A stretch of DNA of 20,199 bases from JAEUNX01 sp034004685. GTDB lineage: Bacteria; Pseudomonadota; Gammaproteobacteria; Burkholderiales; Rhodocyclaceae. The notes beneath the pieces are model-generated. The model was not told the DNA's origin. It ran no database searches and worked only from the letters and a program-made list of their open reading frames with translations. Positions within the stretch are counted from its first letter, which is position 1, and every line of letters starts with the position of its first letter. This document shows, one piece after another, positions 14,804-20,199 of the stretch. The DNA is taken from the NCBI GenBank assembly GCA_034004685.1, contig JAVEWG010000054.1:1-20199 (forward strand), written 5' to 3'. The translations under genes and the position numbers were made by a program.

Positions 14804-15229
14804 TCAGCCCAGGCTGTGGCCGGTGACGGTGAAAGTTTTGCCATGCAGCTTGCCGCCATCGGCGAGCCAGACGGTATCCAGATGGGCCTTGAGGGCGGCG
14901 AACTGGGGAATGAGCGAGGCCGGTAATCCCAGCGCCAAGAGGCCGTCGGCGGTGAGGTCGGCAGCGTTTGGTTCGGTGCCGCGGATGGCAAGATATTTGG
15001 GGCCGGTGGGGTTGCCATCGACAACTTGCTGGAAAATGGTGGCGGAGAGGCCGGAGGAAGGATCGGTGTGTTGGTCGAGGACGCGCCATGATGACGAAAA
15101 CTTTTCCGCTTCAGTTGCAGTCATATCAACATCCCTGAGCTTTTGTAGGTCAGGAGTGCCAGGAGTCAAAGATGCGTACGCAGCAAATGCAAGTTCCGAT
15201 TGTTTGAAATACTCAAAAGTAGTTGTCAT
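14804..15229 (-). CDS. Truncated lipase, unit 5
   Basis: The 141-residue frame has a distinctive N-terminus (MTTTFEYFKQSELAFAAYASL), then WRVLDQHTDPSSGLSATIFQQVVDGNPTG and the conserved KYLAIRGTEPNAADLTADGLLALG. It ends exactly at FTVTGHSLG with TGA. It keeps the nucleophile Ser but lacks the region with the catalytic His. The start overlaps the lipoprotein stop upstream by 4 bases (ATGA). From the middle to the stop it is nearly identical at DNA level to units 1 and 2. A stable short product is possible, but enzymatic activity is unlikely. Confidence 0.6.
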   Translation of the reverse strand: MTTTFEYFKQSELAFAAYASLTPGTPDLQKLRDVDMTATEAEKFSSSWRVLDQHTDPSSGLSATIFQQVVDGNPTGPKYLAIRGTEPNAADLTADGLLALGLPASLIPQFAALKAHLDTVWLADGGKLHGKTFTVTGHSLG

Positions 15230-15696
15230 TTGAAATTCTCCCGTGAATTACGAATAAATACGCGCTTTTGGAGGACGGATAGGCCGCTATCGGATGGACA
15301 TGTGAAATGGGAGGGATGCCAAGGGCCAGGAAGATCACCACCCCTCCGAGAGTAAGCAACAGATTCACCGACCAACATCTTGTCGGCTGCTCGATATAGC
15401 TTGAAATGACTTCTACTAAAATCAGCCTCTCCGTCTTCTGGCTTTCCCTCTTTAAGGTATTGAATGTCCCATTCGTAATAAAACTCATCCGTCGGCTTTG
15501 AGTCCTTTCTTGATGGAATCCTTACCTCACCAAACTGATCGAATTTCTCCGCCGGCAGCCTCACCGTCTCATACACCTTGATCCCGCCATCGATCGCGCA
15601 CAGCCGTTTGACTTCGGCATCCAGTTCCGACTTGGAAGGGGTGCTGCTGCATGCCACGAGCGGTAGAAGCAACAGGATGGAAATAAGATTCTTCAT
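15226..15696 (-). CDS. Outer-membrane-type lipoprotein, array copy 4
   Basis: At 156 residues this is the longest lipoprotein of the array. Residues 1-55 (signal peptide, LVAC lipobox, RLCAIDGGIKVYETV) are nearly identical to the other copies. The rest differs: DEFYYEWDIQYLKEGKPEDGEADFSRSHF includes a few extra residues, and SRRGGDLPGPWHPSHFTCP replaces the usual GRGGGD form. It ends VFIRNSRENFK, unlike any other copy. ATG 15696 overlaps the TGA of the degenerate lipase tail upstream, and its stop overlaps the ATG of lipase unit 5 by 4 bases. It is thus translationally tied on both sides. Confidence 0.75.
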   Translation of the reverse strand: MKNLISILLLLPLVACSSTPSKSELDAEVKRLCAIDGGIKVYETVRLPAEKFDQFGEVRIPSRKDSKPTDEFYYEWDIQYLKEGKPEDGEADFSRSHFKLYRAADKMLVGESVAYSRRGGDLPGPWHPSHFTCPSDSGLSVLQKRVFIRNSRENFK

Positions 15697-16260
15697 GCGG
15701 CAATCCTCCATTCCGTATTTTCAGATCGGTATCGGTCAAGTGCGCCATCAGGGGTGTTGTAGAGGTAGGCGTGGCTAACGTTGGCGGAGAAGTCGGCGGC
15801 GATGCCCGTTGCCAGAAATCAGCCTAGGCTGTGGCCGGTGACGGTGAAAGTTTTGCCATGCAGCTTGCCGCCATCGGCGAGCCAGACGGTATCCAGATGG
15901 GCCTTGAGAGCGGCGGACTGGGGATTGCGAGGCCGGCAATCCCAGCCCCAACAGACCATCCGTGATCAGGTCGTTCGCTTCGGGTTCGGTGCCGCGGATG
16001 GCGAGGTATTTGGGGCCGGTGGGGTTGCCATCGACTACCTTCTGGAAGATCGTGGCAGAGAGGCCGGTAGTGTCATCGTTGTATTGGTCGAGGACGCGCC
16101 AGTTTTCGGCGAAGCTGTCAGCTTGGCTTGGTGACATGCCGTCACCTTCATCTTCTAAAGCAGCACGATAGTTATCCCCAGAAATACCACTGAATAAATT
16201 TTTCGCATACGCGGCAAGAGCAAGCTCAGACTGCTCGAAATATTTTTCTGTAAGACTCAT
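15693..16260 (-). pseudogene. Broken lipase, unit 4 (frameshift plus TGA)
   Basis: The start (MSLTEKYFEQSELALAAYAKN) overlaps the lipoprotein stop upstream by 4 bases. The frame follows the lipase pattern through TDGLLGLGLPAS near 15935. There it has lost two bases relative to the other copies (GATTG-CGAGG in place of GATTGAGCGAGG on the plus strand). The frame then runs out of register to a stop at 15775-15777. In the ancestral frame it also carries the TGA after HSLG (15819-15821) and the same internal deletion, ending at 15693-15695 over the lipoprotein start. The core is a mosaic: DGNPTGPKYLAIRG of one allele is joined to EPEANDLITDGLLGLG of the other. Confidence 0.75.
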
Positions 16261-16706
16261 TTATTCTCTCCTTTGAGGAATATTGATGATTCAAGGTTCG
16301 CTGTGTCTTTTGAAATTTCTGGACAGGTATATGAAGAAGGATGCCAAGGGCCAGGGACATCTCCTCCACCTCGACCATATCTGATGGATATGCCTAATAT
16401 CTTCCCATCGCTACGTCTAATAATTTTGTGTGTGGTCTTGATCATGTGTGGATCGCCCTCTACTAAATATTTTTGCTCGCGCTCATAAAAGTACTCATCT
16501 TTAAGTTTTGCCCTTACCTTTGAAGGAATTCTCACATTGCCGTACTGATCAAATTTCTTCGCCGGCAACTTCACCGTCTCATACACCTTGATCCCGCCAT
16601 CGATCGCGCACAGCCGCTTGACCTCGGCATCCAGTTCCGACTTGGAAGGGGTGTTGCTGCATGCCACAAGCGGTAGAAGCAACAGGATGGAAATAAGATT
16701 TTTCAT
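16257..16706 (-). CDS. Outer-membrane-type lipoprotein, array copy 3 (directly after the intact lipase)
   Basis: This 149-residue lipoprotein has lipobox LVAC and a CSN instead of CSS after the cleavage site. It shares RLCAIDGGIKVYETVKLP, then has its own variable half (DEYFYEREQKYLVEGDPHM) and the motif GRGGGDVPGPWHPSSYTCP. It ends LESSIFLKGENK. The start overlaps the stop of the intact lipase (ATGA at 16703-16706) and GGAGG lies inside the lipase's last codons, so its translation follows that of the lipase. By position it is one of two candidates (with copy 2) for the cognate partner of the intact enzyme. Its variable half is clearly AT-richer than its 5' part. Confidence 0.78.
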   Translation of the reverse strand: MKNLISILLLLPLVACSNTPSKSELDAEVKRLCAIDGGIKVYETVKLPAKKFDQYGNVRIPSKVRAKLKDEYFYEREQKYLVEGDPHMIKTTHKIIRRSDGKILGISIRYGRGGGDVPGPWHPSSYTCPEISKDTANLESSIFLKGENK

Positions 16707-17866
16707 GCGGCAATCCTCCATTCCGTATTTTCAGATCGGTATCGGTCAAGTGCGCCATCAGTGTTGAAGCTTGAGTAGTCGATGCCGGTCAGGACGAAGG
16801 GGTTGAGCGCGGTAAGTGCATAGCGGGTGGCAAGGCCCAGGTCGGTGTCGTTGGCCGCCAAATCCTTGATGCTCGCGGCGTTCGATGTCGAGAGAACGGT
16901 GATCTGGGCGTTGCCGGATAGCGCGCCGTAGGCAGCACTGCCTTGCAGGTCATACAGGTTGGCGTAGAAGCTGTCGCGGTTGTCGGCGGGGGTGGCGGTA
17001 ACGTCGGGGCCGAGCAGCAGTTGGCGCAACCCGTCGAGGCTGGCCTCCAGAACATCATTGGCGTGGGTGCCGCTGAAATCCACCAGGGTATTGAGCTGGG
17101 CCTGGGTAAGGGTCGGATCGAGTCGGGCAAAGGCAGCCTGCACCGCCAAGGCATCGGTCAGCACCTGGATGCTGTGGTTGCCGGAAGGCGGGGGATTGGA
17201 GATGCCTGGGGCGGATTGGTTCTCGATCTCCACCGGGACTGAGGGCGAGACCTGGTAGCCCAGGCCGGCGATCAGGCTGGGCCCCGCCTCGGCCTTGAGG
17301 TTGGAAACCCGGGTGGGGCTGAGTTCGGCCATCACCCCCAGGGCGCGCAGGATGGGGTTGAAGCTGCCCAGCACGCCCCCCAGGCCGGGGCTGTTGTAGA
17401 GGTAGGCGTGGGAGACCTGGGTGGCGAACTGGGCGGCGATGCCGACGGCCAGGAAGCCCCCCAAGCTATGGCCGGTGACGGTGAAAGTTTCGCCATGCAG
17501 CTTGCCGCCATCGGCGAGCCAGACGGTATCCAGATGGGCCTTGAGGGCGGCGAACTGGGGAATGAGCGAGGCCGGCAATCCCAGCCCCAACAGACCATCC
17601 GTGATCAGGTCGTTCGCTTCGGGTTCGGTGCCGCGGATGGCGAGGTATTTTTTGCCGCCGCCGTCTTCGAAGACGGTGGCGGAGAGGCCGGTGCTATCGG
17701 TGTATTGCTCGACGACGGTGTAATTAGACAGAAGTGCGTCAGCTTGAGGAGACGCAACACCCACTGCTTCAAGTGCAGTTTTGTATCCTGACGCGGGGCC
17801 GGTGAGGTCTGCGTAAGCAGCAAGGGCCAGTTCGGCTTGCGATAAGTAATCAGAAACAATAGCCAT
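16703..17866 (-). CDS. Intact alpha/beta-hydrolase lipase of the array (class-3/RTX-lipase-domain type)
   Basis: The 387-residue protein has no signal peptide. After a helical N-terminus (SQAELALAAYADL, 9-21) come KKYLAIRGTE (72-81, oxyanion strand) and the nucleophile elbow TGHSLGG with Ser134. HAYLYNSPG follows (153-161), then GPSLIAGLGYQV (196-206) and a likely catalytic His231 in GNHSIQVLTDAL. The last part, YALTALNPFVLTGIDYSSFN, resembles what I recall of the lipase module of large RTX-type proteins, but no GGxGxD repeats follow; it ends EWRIAA. It is probably a phospholipase or lipase exported by a one-step system (type I or VI, not in view). It is the only uninterrupted copy and has a perfect AAGGAGGTG ribosome site at 17871-17879. 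Confidence 0.8.
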   Translation of the reverse strand: MAIVSDYLSQAELALAAYADLTGPASGYKTALEAVGVASPQADALLSNYTVVEQYTDSTGLSATVFEDGGGKKYLAIRGTEPEANDLITDGLLGLGLPASLIPQFAALKAHLDTVWLADGGKLHGETFTVTGHSLGGFLAVGIAAQFATQVSHAYLYNSPGLGGVLGSFNPILRALGVMAELSPTRVSNLKAEAGPSLIAGLGYQVSPSVPVEIENQSAPGISNPPPSGNHSIQVLTDALAVQAAFARLDPTLTQAQLNTLVDFSGTHANDVLEASLDGLRQLLLGPDVTATPADNRDSFYANLYDLQGSAAYGALSGNAQITVLSTSNAASIKDLAANDTDLGLATRYALTALNPFVLTGIDYSSFNTDGALDRYRSENTEWRIAA

Positions 17867-17870
17867 GCTG

Positions 17871-17879
17871 CACCTCCTT
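17871..17879 (-). promoter_or_regulatory. Consensus ribosome binding site of the intact lipase
   Basis: AAGGAGGTG, a near-full match to the 16S anti-Shine-Dalgarno, has its GGAGG core 6 bases before the ATG and overlaps the stop codon of the lipoprotein upstream. The truncated copies have only GGGGA-type sites. Confidence 0.7.
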
Positions 17880-18324
17880 ACTTAGATTGGATGCGAAAAG
17901 TTGATTCGACTAAACCGAAATTTCTTAAATCAGGGCAACTGAAATACGAGTCATGCCAAGGGCCAGGCGCATCGCCCCCCCTACGTATGTAAATACGGGC
18001 TTCACTGAGAAGTTTGTTGTCCGTCTTCCGAATAATCTGATAGTGCGTTCTCCACATCTCGGGATTTCCAGATGCGATGACATGTTTTTCTTCTCGATAT
18101 ATGTAAGCGGCACCAAGCGATCCATCACCGTGACCAGGTCGGAAAATATCCACAGTTCCCCGACTGTCAAAGCGATTTGATGGAAGTGCCACCATTTCAT
18201 ACACCTTGATGCCTCCATCAATGGCGCACAGCCGTTTGACTTCGGCATCCAGTTCCGACTTGGAAGGGGTGCTGCTGCATGCCACGAGCGGTAGAAGCAA
18301 CAGGATGGAAATAAGATTTTTCAT
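17878..18324 (-). CDS. Outer-membrane-type lipoprotein, array copy 2
   Basis: This 148-residue lipoprotein shares the signal peptide, LVAC lipobox and RLCAIDGGIKVYE with its neighbours. It has the most divergent second half: MVALPSNRFDSRG, AAYIYREEKHVIASGNPEMWRTHYQ and IRRGGDAPGPWHDSYFSCP, ending VESTFRIQSK. It ends 11 bases before the intact lipase, inside that gene's ribosome site. If partner genes are paired as lipoprotein then lipase, this is the cognate of the intact enzyme. The start 18324 overlaps the degenerate tail of lipase unit 2. The two cysteines after the lipid Cys (RLC and FSCP) may bond in the periplasm. Confidence 0.77.
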   Translation of the reverse strand: MKNLISILLLLPLVACSSTPSKSELDAEVKRLCAIDGGIKVYEMVALPSNRFDSRGTVDIFRPGHGDGSLGAAYIYREEKHVIASGNPEMWRTHYQIIRKTDNKLLSEARIYIRRGGDAPGPWHDSYFSCPDLRNFGLVESTFRIQSK

Positions 18325-18446
18325 GCGGCAATCCTCCATTCCGTATTTTCAGATCGGTATCGGTCACGCGCGCCATCAGGAGTGTTGTAGAGGTAGGCGT
18401 GGCTGACGTTGGCGGAGAAGTCGGCGGCGATGCCCGTTACCAGAAA
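18321..18446 (-). pseudogene. In-frame lipase tail after TGA, unit 2
   Basis: Forty-one open codons follow the TGA in the same frame, with the same junction as unit 5 (YLYNTP joined to DGALD). The tail has a few base differences near 18366-18405 (for example ACGCGCGCC for AAGTGCGCC), so it is not a very recent copy of units 1 or 5. It ends over the start of lipoprotein copy 2. Confidence 0.65.
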
Positions 18447-18887
18447 TCAGCCCAGGCTGTGGCCGGTGACGGTGAAAGTTTTGCCATGCAGCTTGCCGCC
18501 ATCGGCGAGCCAGACGGTATCCAGATGGGCCTTGAGGGCGGCGAACTGGGGAATGAGCGAGGCCGGTAATCCCAGCGCCAAGAGGCCGTCGGCGGTGAGG
18601 TCGGCAGCGTTTGGTTCGGTGCCGCGGATGGCAAGATATTTGGGGCCGGTGGGGTTGCCATCGACTACCTTCTGGAAGATCGTGGCGGAGAGGCCGGAGG
18701 AAGGATCGGTGTGTTGGTCAATGATAGACCAATCTTCGGTAAAATTCTGGGCCTGGGAAAGGGACATGCCCTTACCACCTTGCTGCAAGGCACCTCGATA
18801 AGCCTCTAGCGGCATATCGGTGTTCAAGTTCGAGTATGCAGCCAGAGCAAGCTCACTTTGCAGAAAATTTTGGATAGCGTCACTCAT
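18447..18887 (-). CDS. Truncated lipase, unit 2
   Basis: The 146-residue frame has its own N-terminus (MSDAIQNFLQSELALAAYSNL...GALQQGGKGMSLSQAQNF). It then has WSIIDQHTDPSSGLSATIFQKVVDGNPTG and the PNAADLTADGLLALG core allele shared with unit 5, ending FTVTGHSLG-stop. The ATG lies inside the end of lipoprotein copy 1, with an 8-base overlap (ATGAGTGA). The catalytic His region is absent. The N-terminal domain could still fold or act as a decoy or adaptor, but no evidence in the sequence favours that over decay. Confidence 0.6.
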   Translation of the reverse strand: MSDAIQNFLQSELALAAYSNLNTDMPLEAYRGALQQGGKGMSLSQAQNFTEDWSIIDQHTDPSSGLSATIFQKVVDGNPTGPKYLAIRGTEPNAADLTADGLLALGLPASLIPQFAALKAHLDTVWLADGGKLHGKTFTVTGHSLG

Positions 18888-19323
18888 TAGAATTCCCCTT
18901 TAGAAAGATAGACGGTTCTAAATATGGCTTTTCAGTTGGGCTTGGGCAAATAAACGATGATGGATGCCACGGTCCTGGTAAGTCTCCCCCACCTCTTGCA
19001 TATCTGATACTTTCTCCAAGCACTTTCCCATCGCTTCGCCGAACGATTCGAGTAACCATACGAGTAACTGTAGGATCGCCCTCTCTGAGATAAATCGTTT
19101 CAGAATCGTAGTAGTACTCATCCGTTGACTTCGCCTTTGAAGGAATTCTCACATTGCCGTACTGATCAAATTTCTCCGCCGGCAACTTCACCGTCTCATA
19201 CACCTTGATCCCACCATCAATCGCACACAATCGCTTGACCTCGGCATCCAGTTCCGACTTGGAAGGGGTGCTACTGCATGCCACGAGCGGTAGAAGCAAC
19301 AGGATGGAAATAAGATTCTTCAT
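18880..19323 (-). CDS. Outer-membrane-type lipoprotein, array copy 1
   Basis: This 147-residue lipoprotein has LVAC lipobox and a conserved first third. The second half, DEYYYDSETIYLREGDPTVTRMVTRIVRRSDGK, is most like copy 3, and the signature is ARGGGDLPGPWHPSSFICP. It ends LEPSIFLKGNSNE. Start 19323 overlaps the stop of the degenerate lipase tail of unit 1; GGAGG stands 8 bases upstream. It overlaps lipase unit 2 by 8 bases. The proposed role is periplasm-facing protection against, or assistance to, an array lipase; that is inference. Confidence 0.75.
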   Translation of the reverse strand: MKNLISILLLLPLVACSSTPSKSELDAEVKRLCAIDGGIKVYETVKLPAEKFDQYGNVRIPSKAKSTDEYYYDSETIYLREGDPTVTRMVTRIVRRSDGKVLGESIRYARGGGDLPGPWHPSSFICPSPTEKPYLEPSIFLKGNSNE

Positions 19324-19445
19324 GCGGCAATCCTCCATTCCGTATTTTCAGATCGGTATCGGTCAAGTGCGCCATCAGGGGTGTTGTAGAGGTAGGCGTG
19401 GCTAACGTTGGCGGAGAAGTCGGCGGCGATGCCCGTTACCAGAAA
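19320..19445 (-). pseudogene. In-frame lipase tail after TGA, unit 1
   Basis: The frame stays open for 41 codons after the TGA at 19446-19448 and matches the unit 5 tail essentially base for base, including the deletion joint and the embedded GGAGG of the next gene. Confidence 0.68.
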
Positions 19446-19868
19446 TCAGCCCAGGCTGTGGCCGGTGACGGTGAAAGTTTTGCCATGCAGCTTGCCGCCA
19501 TCGGCGAGCCAGACGGTATCCAGATGGGCCTTGAGGGCGGCGAACTGGGGATTGAGCGAGGCCGGCAACCCCAGCCCCAACAGACCATCCGTGATCAGGT
19601 CGTTCGCTTCGGGTTCGGTGCCGCGGATGGCGAGGTATTTTTTGCCGCCGCCGTCTTCGAAGACGGTGGCGGAGAGGCCGGTGCTATCGGTGTATTGCTC
19701 GACGACGGTGTAGATAGAAGCAAAACGGATGGATTGATCGACAGCCAAGCCATTTCCATCATCTTTTAGGGCATCAATATAGTCCTGAGCCAACATTCCA
19801 TTGAACAGTGTGGAATACGAAGCGAGTGCCAGTTGAGCTTGATTGAACATCTCAGTCACTGCGACCAC
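19446..19868 (-). CDS. Truncated lipase, unit 1
   Basis: The 140-residue frame opens with GTG (MVAVTEMFNQAQLALASYSTL), whose N-terminus is most like unit 6. YTVVEQYTDSTGLSATVFEDGGGKKYLAIRGTEPEANDLITDGLLGLG follows, the same core allele as the intact lipase in two overlapping parts, and it ends FTVTGHSLG-stop. A GGGG ribosome site lies 8-11 bases before the GTG; ATG at 19850 is an alternative start. It begins 3 bases after the stop of the beheaded lipoprotein. Its core is nearly identical in DNA to the intact copy, although their N-termini differ. Confidence 0.6.
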   Translation of the reverse strand: MVAVTEMFNQAQLALASYSTLFNGMLAQDYIDALKDDGNGLAVDQSIRFASIYTVVEQYTDSTGLSATVFEDGGGKKYLAIRGTEPEANDLITDGLLGLGLPASLNPQFAALKAHLDTVWLADGGKLHGKTFTVTGHSLG

Positions 19869-19871
19869 GGG

Positions 19872-20075
19872 TTATTCCCCTTTCACGAAAATTGAAGATT
19901 CAAATGGAGGCACACTCCCGTGTGCTGGGCAGGTAAAACTCGAACCATGCCAAGGGCCGGGCAAATCGCCTCCGCCACGCCCATAGAACACCAACTCACC
20001 CAAGACTTTTTCGTCAGAGCGACGGACAATTCGATACAGTCTCCGAGACATTTGGGGACTACCCTGCTTGTAGTA
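19872..20075 (-). pseudogene. Beheaded lipoprotein, copy 0, cut by an IS
   Basis: Sixty-seven in-frame codons match the second half of the array lipoproteins, starting at YYKQGSPQMSRR, with GRGGGDLPGPWHGSSFTCP and the ending FESSIFVKGE identical to copy 5. Upstream of the YY codons the similarity stops and an in-frame TAA follows. The signal peptide and conserved first half are missing on this side of the insertion, so the protein cannot be exported. Confidence 0.75.
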
Positions 20076-20199
20076 TTAATACGGCACCATAATACCGTAC
20101 TGCCATGATACAATTCCCGCATGGAAACGGAACGCATCGATGTACGGAAACTGGAGCCGGCGGCACGGGAGCAATTGCGTCGCACGGCGGTTCGAATGT
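20076..20199 (+). mobile_element. Left end of an IS630-like insertion sequence (partial)
   Basis: The element begins where lipoprotein similarity ends, next to TA dinucleotides, the known target duplication of the IS630/Tc1 group. TACGG and CCGTA form an inverted pair at about 20080-20099 within the presumed terminal repeat. The transposase gene starts at 20121. The exact end and the far terminus are not visible. Confidence 0.5.
20121..20199 (+). CDS. N-terminus of an IS630-family transposase (partial)
   Basis: Twenty-six codons are visible from ATG 20121 to the window edge. They read ERIDVRKLEPAAREQLRRTA, which matches the usual opening of IS630-family transposases (a D-R-K-L-x-x-x-A-x-x-x-L-R-R-x-A-V pattern before the helix-turn-helix). 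Catalytic residues lie beyond the window. It is on the strand opposite to the interrupted lipoprotein. Confidence 0.6.
   Translation, partial: METERIDVRKLEPAAREQLRRTAVRM

Noticed and set aside
16703..17866. RTX toxin with glycine-rich calcium repeats
   Set aside because: The lipase domain resembles those of RTX proteins, but no GGxGxDxxx repeats are present before the stop.
14804..19448. TGA after HSLG read as selenocysteine or programmed read-through
   Set aside because: No SECIS-like hairpin was evident after it, the intact copy has an ordinary Gly codon there, and the product would still lack the catalytic His because of the deletion. Shared descent explains it more simply.
14766..19769. 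Repeated plus-strand frames opening MAEKSAAMPV in several units
   Set aside because: They repeat only because the underlying lipase core is repeated; they are antisense to it and have no ribosome sites.
13812..20075. CRISPR array
   Set aside because: The repeat unit is about 1 kb and protein-coding, without short regular repeats and spacers.

Overview
The window is GC-rich (clearly above 60% in most genes), with dense codon-biased genes, many ATGA overlaps and gene families typical of Betaproteobacteria: the YqjD/YqjE/YqjK trio, DUF1840, an ACR3 arsenite pump with a Trx-type ArsC, and adjacent ahpC and ahpF. A Rhodocyclales-like bacterium is the best guess; nothing in the window fixes the genus.

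Region 1 (1-5464) is housekeeping. It starts with the tail of an SRPBCC-like protein and a small secreted protein. A tight operon follows: ElaB/YqjD-type membrane anchor, YqjE, YqjK and a hypoxanthine-guanine phosphoribosyltransferase. Next come a DUF1840 protein, an OmpR-type response regulator with its sensor kinase, and a small membrane protein. Region 2 (5473-7490) is an arsenic operon on the minus strand: an ArsR-ArsC fusion overlapping an Acr3 pump by 4 bp, behind a readable sigma70 promoter and a TTTGA/TCAAA operator-like repeat. Region 3 (7549-11079) holds an HCCA-isomerase-like DsbA-fold protein, two small envelope proteins on the minus strand, and an ABC-F ATPase. Region 4 (11080-13485) is ahpC and ahpF, with an OxyR-like site upstream of ahpC and an 11-bp-stem terminator/attenuator between them.

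Region 5 (about 13.8 kb to the right edge) is the unusual part. It is a minus-strand tandem array with a period of about 1 kb, in which lipase-like genes alternate with outer-membrane-type lipoprotein genes, nearly all overlapping or touching. Six lipase copies and five complete lipoproteins (plus one beheaded by an IS630-like insertion at the right edge) are visible. Only one lipase (16703-17866, 387 aa) is intact. Four others share an in-frame TGA directly after the GHSLG nucleophile elbow and an in-frame deletion of about 209 codons, and one of these also has a 2-bp frameshift. The sixth is cut at the elbow by the array edge. Nearly identical blocks (lipase core plus lipoprotein signal peptide) alternate with divergent, AT-richer blocks (lipoprotein C-terminus plus the N-terminus of the next lipase). 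The variable halves co-vary across the lipoprotein-to-next-lipase junction. This looks like a recombining cassette array of a secreted lipase toxin and its lipoprotein immunity or partner proteins. The toxin/immunity role is inference from layout and family resemblance. No secretion genes lie in the window.

Between ahpF and the array lies a 326-bp non-coding stretch with a REP/BIME-like pair of inverted hairpins.
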